Positions 1 to 6,678 of a stretch of 12,486 bases of DNA are shown here, in pieces (positions within the stretch are counted from its first letter, which is position 1; each line of letters begins with the position of its first letter). Position numbers and translations under genes: made by a program. The stretch is from an uncultured Eggerthellaceae bacterium (GTDB taxonomy: Bacteria; Actinomycetota; Coriobacteriia; Coriobacteriales; Eggerthellaceae), in contig CAKTYF010000051.1 of the NCBI GenBank assembly GCA_934631995.1, positions 1-12,486 on the forward strand, in the 5' to 3' direction. Below the pieces are notes generated by a model. It was not told the DNA's origin and ran no database searches. It saw only the letters and a list, made by a program, of their open reading frames with translations.

Positions 1-1
1 C

Positions 2-220
2 TACGTTATGTGCTCGTATCTTGTGCCGCAAGGCATGGATTTAGGTGCAAGCAGCGTAGAAGAGCTTGAAGACAAGCTGCGTATGCACGGCTTTCTTATT
101 CGAAAGCTCGATGACATTCGCGGATTGGAAAAGGGCCGCTACTTCTGCGTGTCCGTGCGCACGCGCGAAGAAAACGAAAAACTCGTTGAAGCGCTGCGCC
201 ACATCATCTTGGAGCAGTAG
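2..220 (+). CDS. PLP-dependent aminotransferase, class I/II (C-terminal end only)
   Basis: The frame is open from the first bases of the window and stops at TAG (218-220), so about 72 C-terminal residues are visible and the gene starts outside. The piece FLIRKLDDIRGLEKGRYFCVSV followed by RTREENEKLVEAL fits the small C-terminal domain of HisC/CobD-like fold-type I aminotransferases: a beta-strand ending in 'IR', then a strand carrying the substrate-carboxylate-binding Arg in a 'R(V/I)SV' context, then the terminal 'EN..L..AL' helix. The PLP lysine and the rest of the fold are outside the window. The convergent neighbours are surface-sugar genes, so a role in making an amino-sugar or amino-alcohol decoration is possible, but the substrate cannot be read from this fragment. 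A histidinol-phosphate aminotransferase would be the main alternative. Confidence 0.55.
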   Translation, partial: YVMCSYLVPQGMDLGASSVEELEDKLRMHGFLIRKLDDIRGLEKGRYFCVSVRTREENEKLVEALRHIILEQ

Positions 221-387
221 CCGCCACCATGCGGTAGCGACTCGTCCGAAGCAACCGTCGCAATCGTCAGTGCTACAGCGGATCAGGCGGCACAGTAGCC
301 GCCCGTCGGTAACGACCGCCAGCAACGCTCAAACACACACCATCGCTCAACAACCGCCGCCTGCAACATCCAATCCGAAGAACCAGA

Positions 388-421
388 AAGGGGAAGCGCC
401 GCAATCGCGACACTTCCCCTT
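388..421. terminator. Hairpin, likely shared terminator
   Basis: AAGGGGAAG (388-396) pairs perfectly with CTTCCCCTT (413-421) around a 16-base loop. The plus strand continues with a moderately T-rich stretch (CGTTGTTCT). The minus strand continues with TCTGGTTCTTC. It lies between convergent genes, so it could end transcripts from both sides. The T-tracts are not strong, hence moderate confidence. Confidence 0.45.
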
Positions 422-446
422 CGTTGTTCTAGCTATAAGAATGACC

Positions 447-478
447 CGCTCGCGACATATACAGGCACGTCGCGAGCG
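447..478. terminator. Perfect 10-bp hairpin after the glycosyltransferase gene
   Basis: CGCTCGCGAC (447-456) pairs with GTCGCGAGCG (469-478) around a 12-base loop. It is about 20 bases beyond the glycosyltransferase stop on the minus strand. No T-run follows on either strand, so it may be an mRNA 3'-end-stabilising hairpin rather than an intrinsic terminator. Confidence 0.4.
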
Positions 479-495
479 TAGAGTGCACGCGCAAA

Positions 496-1527
496 TTAAT
501 TGAACTTGAAGATGCGCTGGGCTAAGCGATAGCCCGCAATGCCGATCTTGCGACCGTTTTCACCTGGCAAGTTCACCAAGAAGTCAATGGGCGCACGACG
601 CAAGCGCTCATACGTTGCGGGGCGCTTCTCCTCTAGATATTCCCAGATAGAAGCACGTTTTTCTTCCGAATCACCATCGTTTATCATGCGCAGGAAAATA
701 GAGCAGATACACATCATCATGGCAAGATAATTATGCATATAACGCGCAAGCTTCTTCTCGTGCACGTCATTTTCGATATCACATGCATCAATCATAACGC
801 GCGTGATGCGCAACTGCTGGTCAATGCGACCCATCATAACGCTCTCGTTCACGCTTTGGTCCTCGCGGCCAATGAAGTAGCGATACATGTCAACGTCCAG
901 GTAGTACATGGTCTTCACGTGCGGCAGCGGCACGTACACGAAAATGTTATCAACGTAGAAGCAGTGCTCGGGAAGCTCCAAATGAATATCGCGCAAGAGC
1001 TCCGTACGGTAAATCACCGAATGCATAAGCAGATACTGACTCTGGGAGAAACGGCCAATCTCAGACCAGCCGAATTCACGACCCTGCGGGAACACGTTGC
1101 GATACCTCATGACCTTCTGGGTACCTTCGTGCACCTTCTCGTACACGTAATTGCCAATCACCATATCGGTGGGTTCGGCAAGTTCCACTTGGCGACGCAA
1201 ATACGCCATGATTTCCTTCATGGCATCGGCATCAAGCCAGTCATCGGAGTCAACAACCTTGAAGTAGCGGCCGGCTGCTTCGCGAATACCGGTATTCACA
1301 CCCGAACCATGGCCACCGTTTTCCTTATGGATCGCCTTGATGATGTTCGGATAGCGGCTTTGCCACTCATCGGCCTTCTCGCGCGTGTTGTCTTTCGTGG
1401 AGCCGTCGTTCACGATAAGGATCTCAATGTCATCGCCGCAGGCCAAAAGCGATTCAATGCATTTGTCCATATACGCGGCAGAGTTATAGCACGGAACTGC
1501 AAAAGTAATGGTTTTCATTTCAGTCAT
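496..1527 (-). CDS. GT2 family glycosyltransferase
   Basis: Predicted cytoplasmic, GT-A fold glycosyltransferase of about 343 residues that would transfer a nucleotide-activated sugar to a surface glycan. Near the N-terminus it has the family opening (TFAVPCYNSAAYMDKCIESL), then IVNDGSTKDNT, then ENGGHGSGVNTGI, then the metal- and nucleotide-binding VVDSDDWLD (the DxD equivalent, about residue 95). The C-terminal half, with many aromatic and Met residues, does not reveal the acceptor. The frame has three candidate starts: GTG at 1533, ATG at 1527 and ATG at 1518. None has a good Shine-Dalgarno sequence. I chose 1527; 1518 (MKTITF) is also plausible because it matches how such proteins usually begin. 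It follows glf by about 45 bases on the same strand, so the two are probably co-transcribed, pointing to galactofuranose-containing polymer synthesis. Donor and acceptor are unknown. Confidence 0.85.
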   Translation of the reverse strand: MTEMKTITFAVPCYNSAAYMDKCIESLLACGDDIEILIVNDGSTKDNTREKADEWQSRYPNIIKAIHKENGGHGSGVNTGIREAAGRYFKVVDSDDWLDADAMKEIMAYLRRQVELAEPTDMVIGNYVYEKVHEGTQKVMRYRNVFPQGREFGWSEIGRFSQSQYLLMHSVIYRTELLRDIHLELPEHCFYVDNIFVYVPLPHVKTMYYLDVDMYRYFIGREDQSVNESVMMGRIDQQLRITRVMIDACDIENDVHEKKLARYMHNYLAMMMCICSIFLRMINDGDSEEKRASIWEYLEEKRPATYERLRRAPIDFLVNLPGENGRKIGIAGYRLAQRIFKFN

Positions 1528-1572
1528 GGTCACTCAATCACTCGTTTACCCAGTCGAACGAATCCTTGTGGA

Positions 1573-2790
1573 TTATTCGCTCAAAATCCTGTCGCACAAA
1601 TCCAAAGCGCGCTCCACAATAACGTCCATATTGTAGTAGCGATACTCCGCCAAACGGCCCAAGGGGTAGAAATTAGGCAGCGTTTCCGTGAGTTTCAGAT
1701 AGCGCTCGTAATGCGCACGGTTCTCATCGTTGATAATGGCGTAATACGGAATCTGGTTCTTGGGGTCTTCGTAAGCCAGCGAATACTCGCGCATGATGGT
1801 GGTCTTCGGCGCGCGCTGACCCGTAAGGTACTTAAACTCCGTGATGCGCGTGAAGTCTTCCGTAACGGTGTAATTCACCGTGCCGCACGGCTGGAAATAC
1901 TCCTGGTCAAGCGTTTCGTACTCAAAGCGCAGCGTACGATACGGAAGGCGGCCGAAACGGGACAGGAACATCTCGTCCAACGGACCGGTGTAGATAATGG
2001 GACCCTTGAATGGTTTTTCCTTAATGTAGATGTCAGAGAGCGGCGCATCTTCGTCAAGCGAAGCAAAATGCAGGTCGAAAACGCTTTCCGCCTCGGTGTT
2101 CAGACAAACCGTGATGTTCTGATGGTCAAGCATTTCCTCGAACAGCTTCGTATAACCGAAAATCGGCATGCCCTGGCACGAATCTTGGAAGTAGCCGTCC
2201 TCATACGATAGCAGTACAGGAACGCGCGCGGTAACAGAAGGATCAACTTCATCGGGCGAAAGACCCCACTGCTTCTGCGTGTAGTACAAAAACACGTTCT
2301 TGTACACGAAATCGGCGATTTCCGCCAAATCGGGGTCTTTCTGCTCGCGCAGCTCATTGATGGTTACGCGCGAGCCGGCACCGAATTTGTCAATCAGCTT
2401 TTCTTGCAGCTGCGCTGCGCGCTCTTCGCCAAAGCACATCTCAAGCGACGTCAAGTTGAAGGGCACCGGGATATACGTGCCATACCAATTCGAAAGCACT
2501 TTGTGCTTGTAGCCAATAAATCCTGAGAACAGGCGCAAATAATTGAAGACACGCGTATTGTTCGTATGGAAGATATGCGGACCATAACGATGAACCAAAA
2601 TGCCCGCATCGTCGTATTCATCGTACATATTGCCGGCAATCTGCGCGCGCTTCTCAATAATCAGAACGCGCTTTCCCCCTTGCTCAGCCAGCTGTCGAGC
2701 GCAAACCGCACCCGCAAACCCACAGCCTACAACAACGGCATCGTAATCGCTTATCGCGATATCCGCGAATTCGGCGTAAGCAACACCCAT
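1573..2790 (-). CDS. glf: UDP-galactopyranose mutase
   Basis: A flavoenzyme that interconverts UDP-galactopyranose and UDP-galactofuranose, the donor for galactofuranose in cell-wall or capsular polymers. The 405-residue length is close to the family norm, with about 12 extra residues at the N-terminus. Visible motifs in order: FAD dinucleotide-binding VVVGCGFAGAVCARQLAE (19-36) with the acidic end of strand 2 (IIEKR); YGPHIFHTNN (69-78); the substrate-region YTQKQWG (Trp175); Arg189 in TARVPV, which by spacing from the Trp corresponds to the catalytic Arg174 of the Klebsiella enzyme; YFQDSCQGMPIFGYTKLFE; and FTRITEFKYLTGQ with TTIMREYS near the C-terminus. The ATG start at 2790 is preceded by GAAAGGATG about 10 bases upstream. 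It is the first gene of a likely two-gene operon with the glycosyltransferase and is divergent from pta. Confidence 0.95.
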   Translation of the reverse strand: MGVAYAEFADIAISDYDAVVVGCGFAGAVCARQLAEQGGKRVLIIEKRAQIAGNMYDEYDDAGILVHRYGPHIFHTNNTRVFNYLRLFSGFIGYKHKVLSNWYGTYIPVPFNLTSLEMCFGEERAAQLQEKLIDKFGAGSRVTINELREQKDPDLAEIADFVYKNVFLYYTQKQWGLSPDEVDPSVTARVPVLLSYEDGYFQDSCQGMPIFGYTKLFEEMLDHQNITVCLNTEAESVFDLHFASLDEDAPLSDIYIKEKPFKGPIIYTGPLDEMFLSRFGRLPYRTLRFEYETLDQEYFQPCGTVNYTVTEDFTRITEFKYLTGQRAPKTTIMREYSLAYEDPKNQIPYYAIINDENRAHYERYLKLTETLPNFYPLGRLAEYRYYNMDVIVERALDLCDRILSE

Positions 2791-2995
2791 ATATGCTTCA
2801 TCCTTTCAGAGCCAGAGCGGCGTTTGTTCTTTACCACTCGCATTCTTGCGTCACCATTTTACCAAGGGGGAACGTTTCAAACGGCATCACCACAAGAACA
2901 GAACAACTCAAAGCGTATAACGTTGTAAAATACGCAACGAAAGAATTACGCATGCGCAATTCTTCACTGGGAAGAAACACACAAAAGGAGGAAGT
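2791..2995. promoter_or_regulatory. Divergent glf/pta control region
   Basis: This 205-base gap lies between divergent genes and must hold both promoters. I cannot assign either with confidence. A TAAAAT at 2926-2931 could be the pta -10 box but lacks a clear -35. It sits inside a small dyad, CGTTG (2921-2925) and CAACG (2935-2939). A 24-bp near-palindrome at 2941-2964 is listed separately. The pta Shine-Dalgarno AAAGGAGGA ends four bases before its ATG. Confidence 0.4.
2941..2964. promoter_or_regulatory. 24-bp palindrome upstream of pta (operator candidate)
   Basis: AAGAATT, A, CGCATGCG, C, AATTCTT: the two arms and the eight-base core are perfectly self-complementary, with a single mismatched pair (A2948/C2957). 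It lies 32 bases upstream of the pta ATG, just after a possible -10 box. That is a typical position for a dimeric repressor site or a 5'-UTR hairpin. It has no poly-T, so it is not a terminator. The regulator is unknown. Confidence 0.4.
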
Positions 2996-3985
2996 ATGAG
3001 CGCATTTCTTGATTCGATGATCGCTCAAGCAAAGCAAGAAAAGAAAACCATCGTTTTGCCGGAAGGCAACGACGAGCGCACGCTGAAGGCCGCAGAAAAG
3101 GCTTTGGCAGATGGCTTGGCAAGCCTGATTATTCTGGGTGATGTTGAAGCAATCAAAGCAAGCGGCTACAAGCTGGACGGCGCGCAGATTATCGATCCCA
3201 AGAATTCCGAATTCGAAGACGAATTCACCGACCTGTTCTACGAGCTGCGCAAGAAAAAGGGCGTTACCCCCGAGCAAGCGCGCGAAACCATTAAAGACGA
3301 AACGTTCTTTGGCGTTATGATGGTCAAGACCGGCCGTGCCGATGGCATGGTTTCCGGCGCATGCCACTCCACTGCCGACACGCTGCGTCCCAGCCTGCAA
3401 ATCATCAAGACGGCTCCTACCGCTAAACTGGTTAGCTCCTTCTTCGTAATGGTTGTGCCCGACTGCGAGTTTGGCTACAACGGCACGTTCGTGTTCTCTG
3501 ACTGTGGCCTGAATGTTCAGCCCACCGCCGAAGAACTGGCTTACATTGGTCTTGACGCTGCTGCCTCCTTCAAGAGCATTACGGGCGGCGAGCCCGCTGT
3601 GGCATACCTGTGCCATTCCTCTTACGGTTCCGCGAAAAACGCCGACCAGGCAAAAGTTGCCGAAGCCGTGAAGATTGCGAAAGAAACCGACCCGAGCGTG
3701 CTGCTTGATGGCGAACTGCAGCTCGACGCCGCCATTGTTCCTTCCGTGGGCGCCTCCAAAGCTCCGGGTTCCCCTGTTGCCGGCAAGGCAAACGTATTGG
3801 TGTTCCCCGACATCGACGCGGGCAACATTGGCTACAAGCTGGTTCAGCGCCTGGCAAAGGCCGAGGCATACGGCCCCATCACCCAGGGTCTGGCTGCTCC
3901 AGTCAACGACCTTTCCCGTGGCTGCTCCGCCGAGGATATTTACGGCGTTATCGCCATTACCGCTGTTCAGGCTCAGGCGAAATAA
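2996..3985 (+). CDS. pta: Phosphate acetyltransferase (short form)
   Basis: Catalyses acetyl-CoA + phosphate to acetyl phosphate + CoA in the cytoplasm, the first step of the acetate pathway whose second enzyme (AckA) is encoded further along. At 329 residues it is the single-domain type, without the DRTGG/BioD-like N-terminal extension of long Pta proteins. Signatures: IVLPEGNDERTLKAAEKA near the N-terminus; DGMVSGACHSTADTLRPSLQ (116-135); VFSDCGLNVQPTAEELA (166-182); LDGELQLDAAIVPSVGASKA; NVLVFPDIDAGNIGYKLVQR; and PVNDLSRGCSAEDI. In the last motif Ser307, Arg308 and Asp314 match the catalytic Ser-Arg and Asp of the Methanosarcina enzyme, and Arg285 matches its CoA-binding Arg. The ATG has an ideal AAAGGAGG upstream. 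It is a single-gene unit followed by a strong terminator at 4039-4073. Confidence 0.97.
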   Translation: MSAFLDSMIAQAKQEKKTIVLPEGNDERTLKAAEKALADGLASLIILGDVEAIKASGYKLDGAQIIDPKNSEFEDEFTDLFYELRKKKGVTPEQARETIKDETFFGVMMVKTGRADGMVSGACHSTADTLRPSLQIIKTAPTAKLVSSFFVMVVPDCEFGYNGTFVFSDCGLNVQPTAEELAYIGLDAAASFKSITGGEPAVAYLCHSSYGSAKNADQAKVAEAVKIAKETDPSVLLDGELQLDAAIVPSVGASKAPGSPVAGKANVLVFPDIDAGNIGYKLVQRLAKAEAYGPITQGLAAPVNDLSRGCSAEDIYGVIAITAVQAQAK

Positions 3986-4038
3986 GGCTATATGTCACGC
4001 TAGCTGTTTAGTACAGCAGCGCGAACATGCGAATGAAG

Positions 4039-4073
4039 AAGTGCTCCCAACGATAATCGCTGGGAGCACTTTT
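4039..4073 (+). terminator. Rho-independent terminator of pta
   Basis: AAGTGCTCCCA (4039-4049) pairs perfectly with TGGGAGCACTT (4061-4071), followed by TTTT (4070-4073). The 11-base loop can fold further through CGAT/ATCG. It lies about 55 bases after the pta stop and has the classic form for the plus strand. Confidence 0.85.
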
Positions 4074-4109
4074 ATTGCGAGCATTGCACGGTTGACCGTT
4101 GTCGCCCGC

Positions 4110-4137
4110 ATCGTTGGCGCAAAAACGCCAAAACGAT
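4110..4137 (-). terminator. Hairpin after the nucleoside hydrolase stop
   Basis: ATCG-TTGGCG (4110-4119) pairs with CGCCAA-CGAT (4126-4131 and 4134-4137), with a two-base bulge and a CAAAAA loop. It begins about four bases beyond the nucleoside hydrolase TAA on the minus strand. The T-rich segments are in the loop and bulge, not after the stem, so it is an imperfect terminator. The pta terminator further on may act in both directions. Confidence 0.4.
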
Positions 4138-4140
4138 CCC

Positions 4141-5100
4141 TTACTTTACGCACTCGTGCGCTAGCAGCTCCATGAAACGGCTTTTATACAGCTCGGTGTT
4201 CACTTTCGTTACCACGCGCGCGTTGTAATACGGAACATGCGGGCTGGACTCATATGTTGCGCCTTCGCGATAGAACACTACCTGACCGTAGAGCGGGCCG
4301 TCAATCGTGCACGTGTAACCGTAACAGTTCACCGCTTCTTCAAGGCAGTCATCCCACACCGCAACGGCCATGGCAACCGAATCGCAGAAATCGGCTTGAC
4401 GCTTACCGCGCGTTGCAATGTTGAACTCAATGAGCTTCGCGGCACCCTTCATAAGGAATTCTCCCGGCGTGCCTTGCTTTGAGGCAATCTGGTCAACTTC
4501 ACTGGAAGTAAAGCAACTCTCACCCAAACACATATCGAAGCCCAAAATGGTCACAGGAAGACCGCTGTCCAGCATAATCTTATACGCTTCCGCATCAATG
4601 AACACGTTGAACTCCGCAACAGGAGACGCGTTTCCCGCGCCGAAGCCGGGCGTGCCCATGGACCAAATATGCTTTACCTTGCTCATAGTTTCGCGATCTT
4701 GCAGAATTGCCAGAGCAATGTTTGTGGCGGGACCTAAAACAATCAGCTCAATTTCATCCGGTTGCGCGGCGACAGTTTCCAAGATGAAATCAACTGCCCG
4801 TTTATCCTGGGCGGCGCCTTTAGGATGAATCAAATCGCAATCGCCCATACCATCAGCGCCGTGGATGCTTATGGTTTCTTCGCGTTCGCGGAACAGCGGA
4901 CGAAGCGCGCCCTTGTAAACGGGAACGTTGCTGCCACACGCCTCGAGCGTTGCCAGCGCATTACGCGCCGATTGCTCAATATCCACGTTTCCGGTGAGCG
5001 TAGTCACGTCCAGAATCTCAACATCGGGAGAAAGTGCTGCCAGCATCAAGGCGGCGGCATCGTCGGACGCGGTGTCGGTGTCGATAATGAATTTCCTCAT
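4141..5100 (-). CDS. Inosine/uridine-preferring nucleoside hydrolase family protein
   Basis: A 319-residue cytoplasmic protein of the IU_nuc_hydro family, expected to cleave the N-glycosidic bond of ribonucleosides to base plus ribose. The N-terminal Ca-binding signature is FIIDTDTASDDAAAL (4-18): the aspartates of DxDxxxDD are all present, but the usual 'PG' after the second Asp is 'TA'. ELIVLGPATNIALAI (117-131) and EFNVFIDAEA (163-172) are the expected central motifs. Near the C-terminus, FCDSVAMAVAV (238-248) keeps the Ca-ligand Asp but has Cys239 where many family members have the catalytic-site His. The substrate therefore cannot be predicted with confidence. The ATG at 5100 has a near-perfect Shine-Dalgarno AAAGGAGGT five bases upstream. 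It has its own transcription unit: ackA upstream ends in a terminator. Confidence 0.88.
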   Translation of the reverse strand: MRKFIIDTDTASDDAAALMLAALSPDVEILDVTTLTGNVDIEQSARNALATLEACGSNVPVYKGALRPLFREREETISIHGADGMGDCDLIHPKGAAQDKRAVDFILETVAAQPDEIELIVLGPATNIALAILQDRETMSKVKHIWSMGTPGFGAGNASPVAEFNVFIDAEAYKIMLDSGLPVTILGFDMCLGESCFTSSEVDQIASKQGTPGEFLMKGAAKLIEFNIATRGKRQADFCDSVAMAVAVWDDCLEEAVNCYGYTCTIDGPLYGQVVFYREGATYESSPHVPYYNARVVTKVNTELYKSRFMELLAHECVK

Positions 5101-5170
5101 AGGAACCTCCTTTTGTCAGCCTGGCACCAGTGTAGCAAAACGACACACCCGCCACATGCACCTCATGTCC

Positions 5171-5201
5171 CAAAAAAGAAAGAGGACCGAAGCCCTCTTT
5201 C
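5171..5201 (-). terminator. Rho-independent terminator of ackA (possibly bidirectional)
   Basis: On the minus strand, GAAAGAGG, an eight-base TTCGG-containing loop and CCTCTTTC (5201 down to 5178) are followed by TTTTTT (5177-5172). This is about 80 bases past the ackA stop. On the plus strand the same stem is followed by CCATTTTTTT, so it can work both ways, although no plus-strand gene ends here. Confidence 0.85.
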
Positions 5202-5279
5202 CCATTTTTTTGCTTTTTCGCTCCCAGCTGTGAGTCGTTTGCGCTTATAGCGCTCCAGAACTCGATTCTCTGCGACGCA

Positions 5280-6485
5280 TTACGCGTTGCGAGCAGCGGT
5301 AACCAAATCGTAGGTATCCTGCGCAATAGCAAGCTCTTCGTTCGTGGGGATAACCAAAATTTTCACCTTGGAATCCGCAGCAGAAATCTCACGCTCGGGA
5401 CCGCGCACTTCGTTGAGCTCGGGATCAATCTTCATGCCCATGGGCTCAAGATCCTTGAAGATAAGCTCGCGCACCGTGGAGCTGTTCTCGCCCAGGCCAG
5501 CAGTCAGAACAACAGCATCGACGCCGCCCAAAACGGCAATGTACTGACCGATGCACTTCTGAACGGAGTATGCATACATATCGTAAGCAAGCTTCGCACG
5601 CTCGTTGCCTTCTTCGCACGCTTGTTCAATATCACGAGCGTCGTTAGAAACACCAGAGATACCCAGCAAGCCAGACTTCTTGTTCAGCATCGTGTTCGTT
5701 TCCGCGGGAGTCATATGCTCATGATCCTCGATGAACGTAACAACGGTGGGGTCAATGGAGCCGGAACGCGTGCCCATCATAATGCCGTCAAGCGGGGTCA
5801 GACCCATGGAGGTATCAACCGCAACGCCGTCCTTGATGGCAGAAATAGAGCAACCATTGCCCAAATGGCACGTAATCAGCTTCAGCTCTTCAAGCGGCTT
5901 ACCCAAGAATTCAGCGGCGCGATGAGAAACGTACTTATGGGACGTGCCATGAGCGCCGTACTTACGGATGCCGTATTTCTCGTAGTACTCGTAGGGAATC
6001 GGGTACATATACGCCTTCTGAGGCATAGTGAAGAAGAAGGCGGAGTCGTACACGGTGACCATCGGCGTGCCCGGCATGAGCTTCTGGCACGCGTAAATGC
6101 CCTGCAACGCGGGCTTATTGTGCAAGGGAGCAAGTTCGGCAAGTTCGTCGATCTTGGCAATAACGTCATCGTCAACAATGGTGGAACCCTTGAAGTATTT
6201 ACCACCCTGAACAATGCGGTGACCAACAGCGTCAATCTGGTCAAGGCTCTCAAGAACAGCGGTCTCGCCTTCTACCAGGCACTTCAGAACGCGGGCAATC
6301 GCTTCCTCATGGTTGTGCATGGGAACGATTTCTTTTACCTCGTTCGGCTTCATGCCATGAGTGAAAATGCCATCGTCGGCGCCAATGCGCTCGCAGGCAC
6401 CCTTGGTCAAAACTTCCTTCGTTTCAACGTGCAGCAGCTGATACTTCACCGATGATGAGCCGGCGTTCAATACCAAAACGTTCAT
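5280..6485 (-). CDS. ackA: Acetate kinase
   Basis: Converts acetyl phosphate + ADP to acetate + ATP, the ATP-yielding end of acetate fermentation. It has 401 residues, the usual length, with the ASKHA fold: VLVLNAGSSSVKYQL at the N-terminus, YGAHGTSHKYVSHRAA, ITCHLGNGCSI, MGTRSGSIDP, TAGLGENS, and PTNEELAIA at the C-terminus. Adding one to each position gives Methanosarcina thermophila numbering. By that numbering Arg91, Val93, Leu122, His123, Asp148, His180, His208, Pro232, Arg241 and Glu384 are all present, but Phe179 is Ala, and the conserved AFHQTMP reads AFFFTMP. The ATG at 6485 is chosen over an in-frame TTG at 6488 because GAGGAAG (6491-6497) is spaced five bases from it. It has its own promoter (6511-6540) and terminator, so it is monocistronic. 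Orthology to acetate rather than another short-chain acyl kinase is very likely, given pta nearby. Confidence 0.95.
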   Translation of the reverse strand: MNVLVLNAGSSSVKYQLLHVETKEVLTKGACERIGADDGIFTHGMKPNEVKEIVPMHNHEEAIARVLKCLVEGETAVLESLDQIDAVGHRIVQGGKYFKGSTIVDDDVIAKIDELAELAPLHNKPALQGIYACQKLMPGTPMVTVYDSAFFFTMPQKAYMYPIPYEYYEKYGIRKYGAHGTSHKYVSHRAAEFLGKPLEELKLITCHLGNGCSISAIKDGVAVDTSMGLTPLDGIMMGTRSGSIDPTVVTFIEDHEHMTPAETNTMLNKKSGLLGISGVSNDARDIEQACEEGNERAKLAYDMYAYSVQKCIGQYIAVLGGVDAVVLTAGLGENSSTVRELIFKDLEPMGMKIDPELNEVRGPEREISAADSKVKILVIPTNEELAIAQDTYDLVTAARNA

Positions 6486-6510
6486 CAATGCTTCCTCTCT
6501 GTAATTTACC

Positions 6511-6540
6511 GTTATAGTGCTTGAACTATCCTATTGTAAA
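6511..6540 (-). promoter_or_regulatory. Sigma-70-type promoter for ackA
   Basis: On the minus strand, TTTACA (6540-6535, five of six bases of TTGACA), an 18-base spacer and TATAAC (6516-6511, five of six of TATAAT) lie 26 bases upstream of the ackA ATG. This implies a leader of about 20 bases. An inverted repeat ATAGT (6514-6518) and ACTAT (6525-6529) overlaps the -10 and the spacer and could be an operator. Confidence 0.6.
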
Positions 6541-6624
6541 TTGAACATCCTTGTCAGAAAAGGGCGCACACCAAAAACTTACCAGTTCGCATCGTTCGTC
6601 AAGGAAAAAATGACAGAAGGCATG

Positions 6625-6644
6625 AAAAATCGCCGAACACGGCG
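6625..6644 (-). terminator. Terminator of the xse operon
   Basis: On the minus strand, CGCCG, TGTT, CGGCG (6644-6631) is followed by ATTTTT (6630-6625). It lies about 35 bases past the xseB stop. The stem is short but GC-only, and the T-run is correctly placed. Confidence 0.65.
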
Positions 6645-6678
6645 CACGCGCCCGCAAAGAGTTGCTCGCGGTCGGCGT

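Larger units (their letters stand above)
221..490. other. Intergenic region between convergent genes, with hairpins
   Basis: About 275 bases separate the aminotransferase stop from the end of the glycosyltransferase gene. I see no convincing gene here. It contains a small GC stem, GGCGGC (286-291) with GCCGCC (298-303), and two larger hairpins at 388-421 and 447-478 that are listed separately. A long plus-strand frame crosses the region, but it is low-complexity (S, R, T, Q-rich) and overlaps the aminotransferase tail, so I treat it as non-coding. Confidence 0.5.

Noticed and set aside
733..2211. A long plus-strand open frame of about 492 codons, rich in His, Val and Asn
   Set aside because: It is antisense to both the glycosyltransferase and glf, which have full family motifs. 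Its composition is that of a mirrored reading frame, it has no recognisable motif, and it crosses the gap between two real genes.
2831..3616. A minus-strand frame of about 261 codons opposite pta
   Set aside because: It is antisense to the clearly coding, motif-complete pta and has no plausible ribosome-binding site or family signature.
5202..5220. Plus-strand T-run after the ackA terminator stem as evidence of a hidden plus-strand gene
   Set aside because: No plus-strand gene ends here. The symmetry is common for terminators with an A-run and a T-run on either side.
5622..6455. A plus-strand frame of about 277 codons opposite ackA
   Set aside because: It is antisense to the conserved ackA gene; its Asn/Arg/His-rich composition is typical of a shadow frame.
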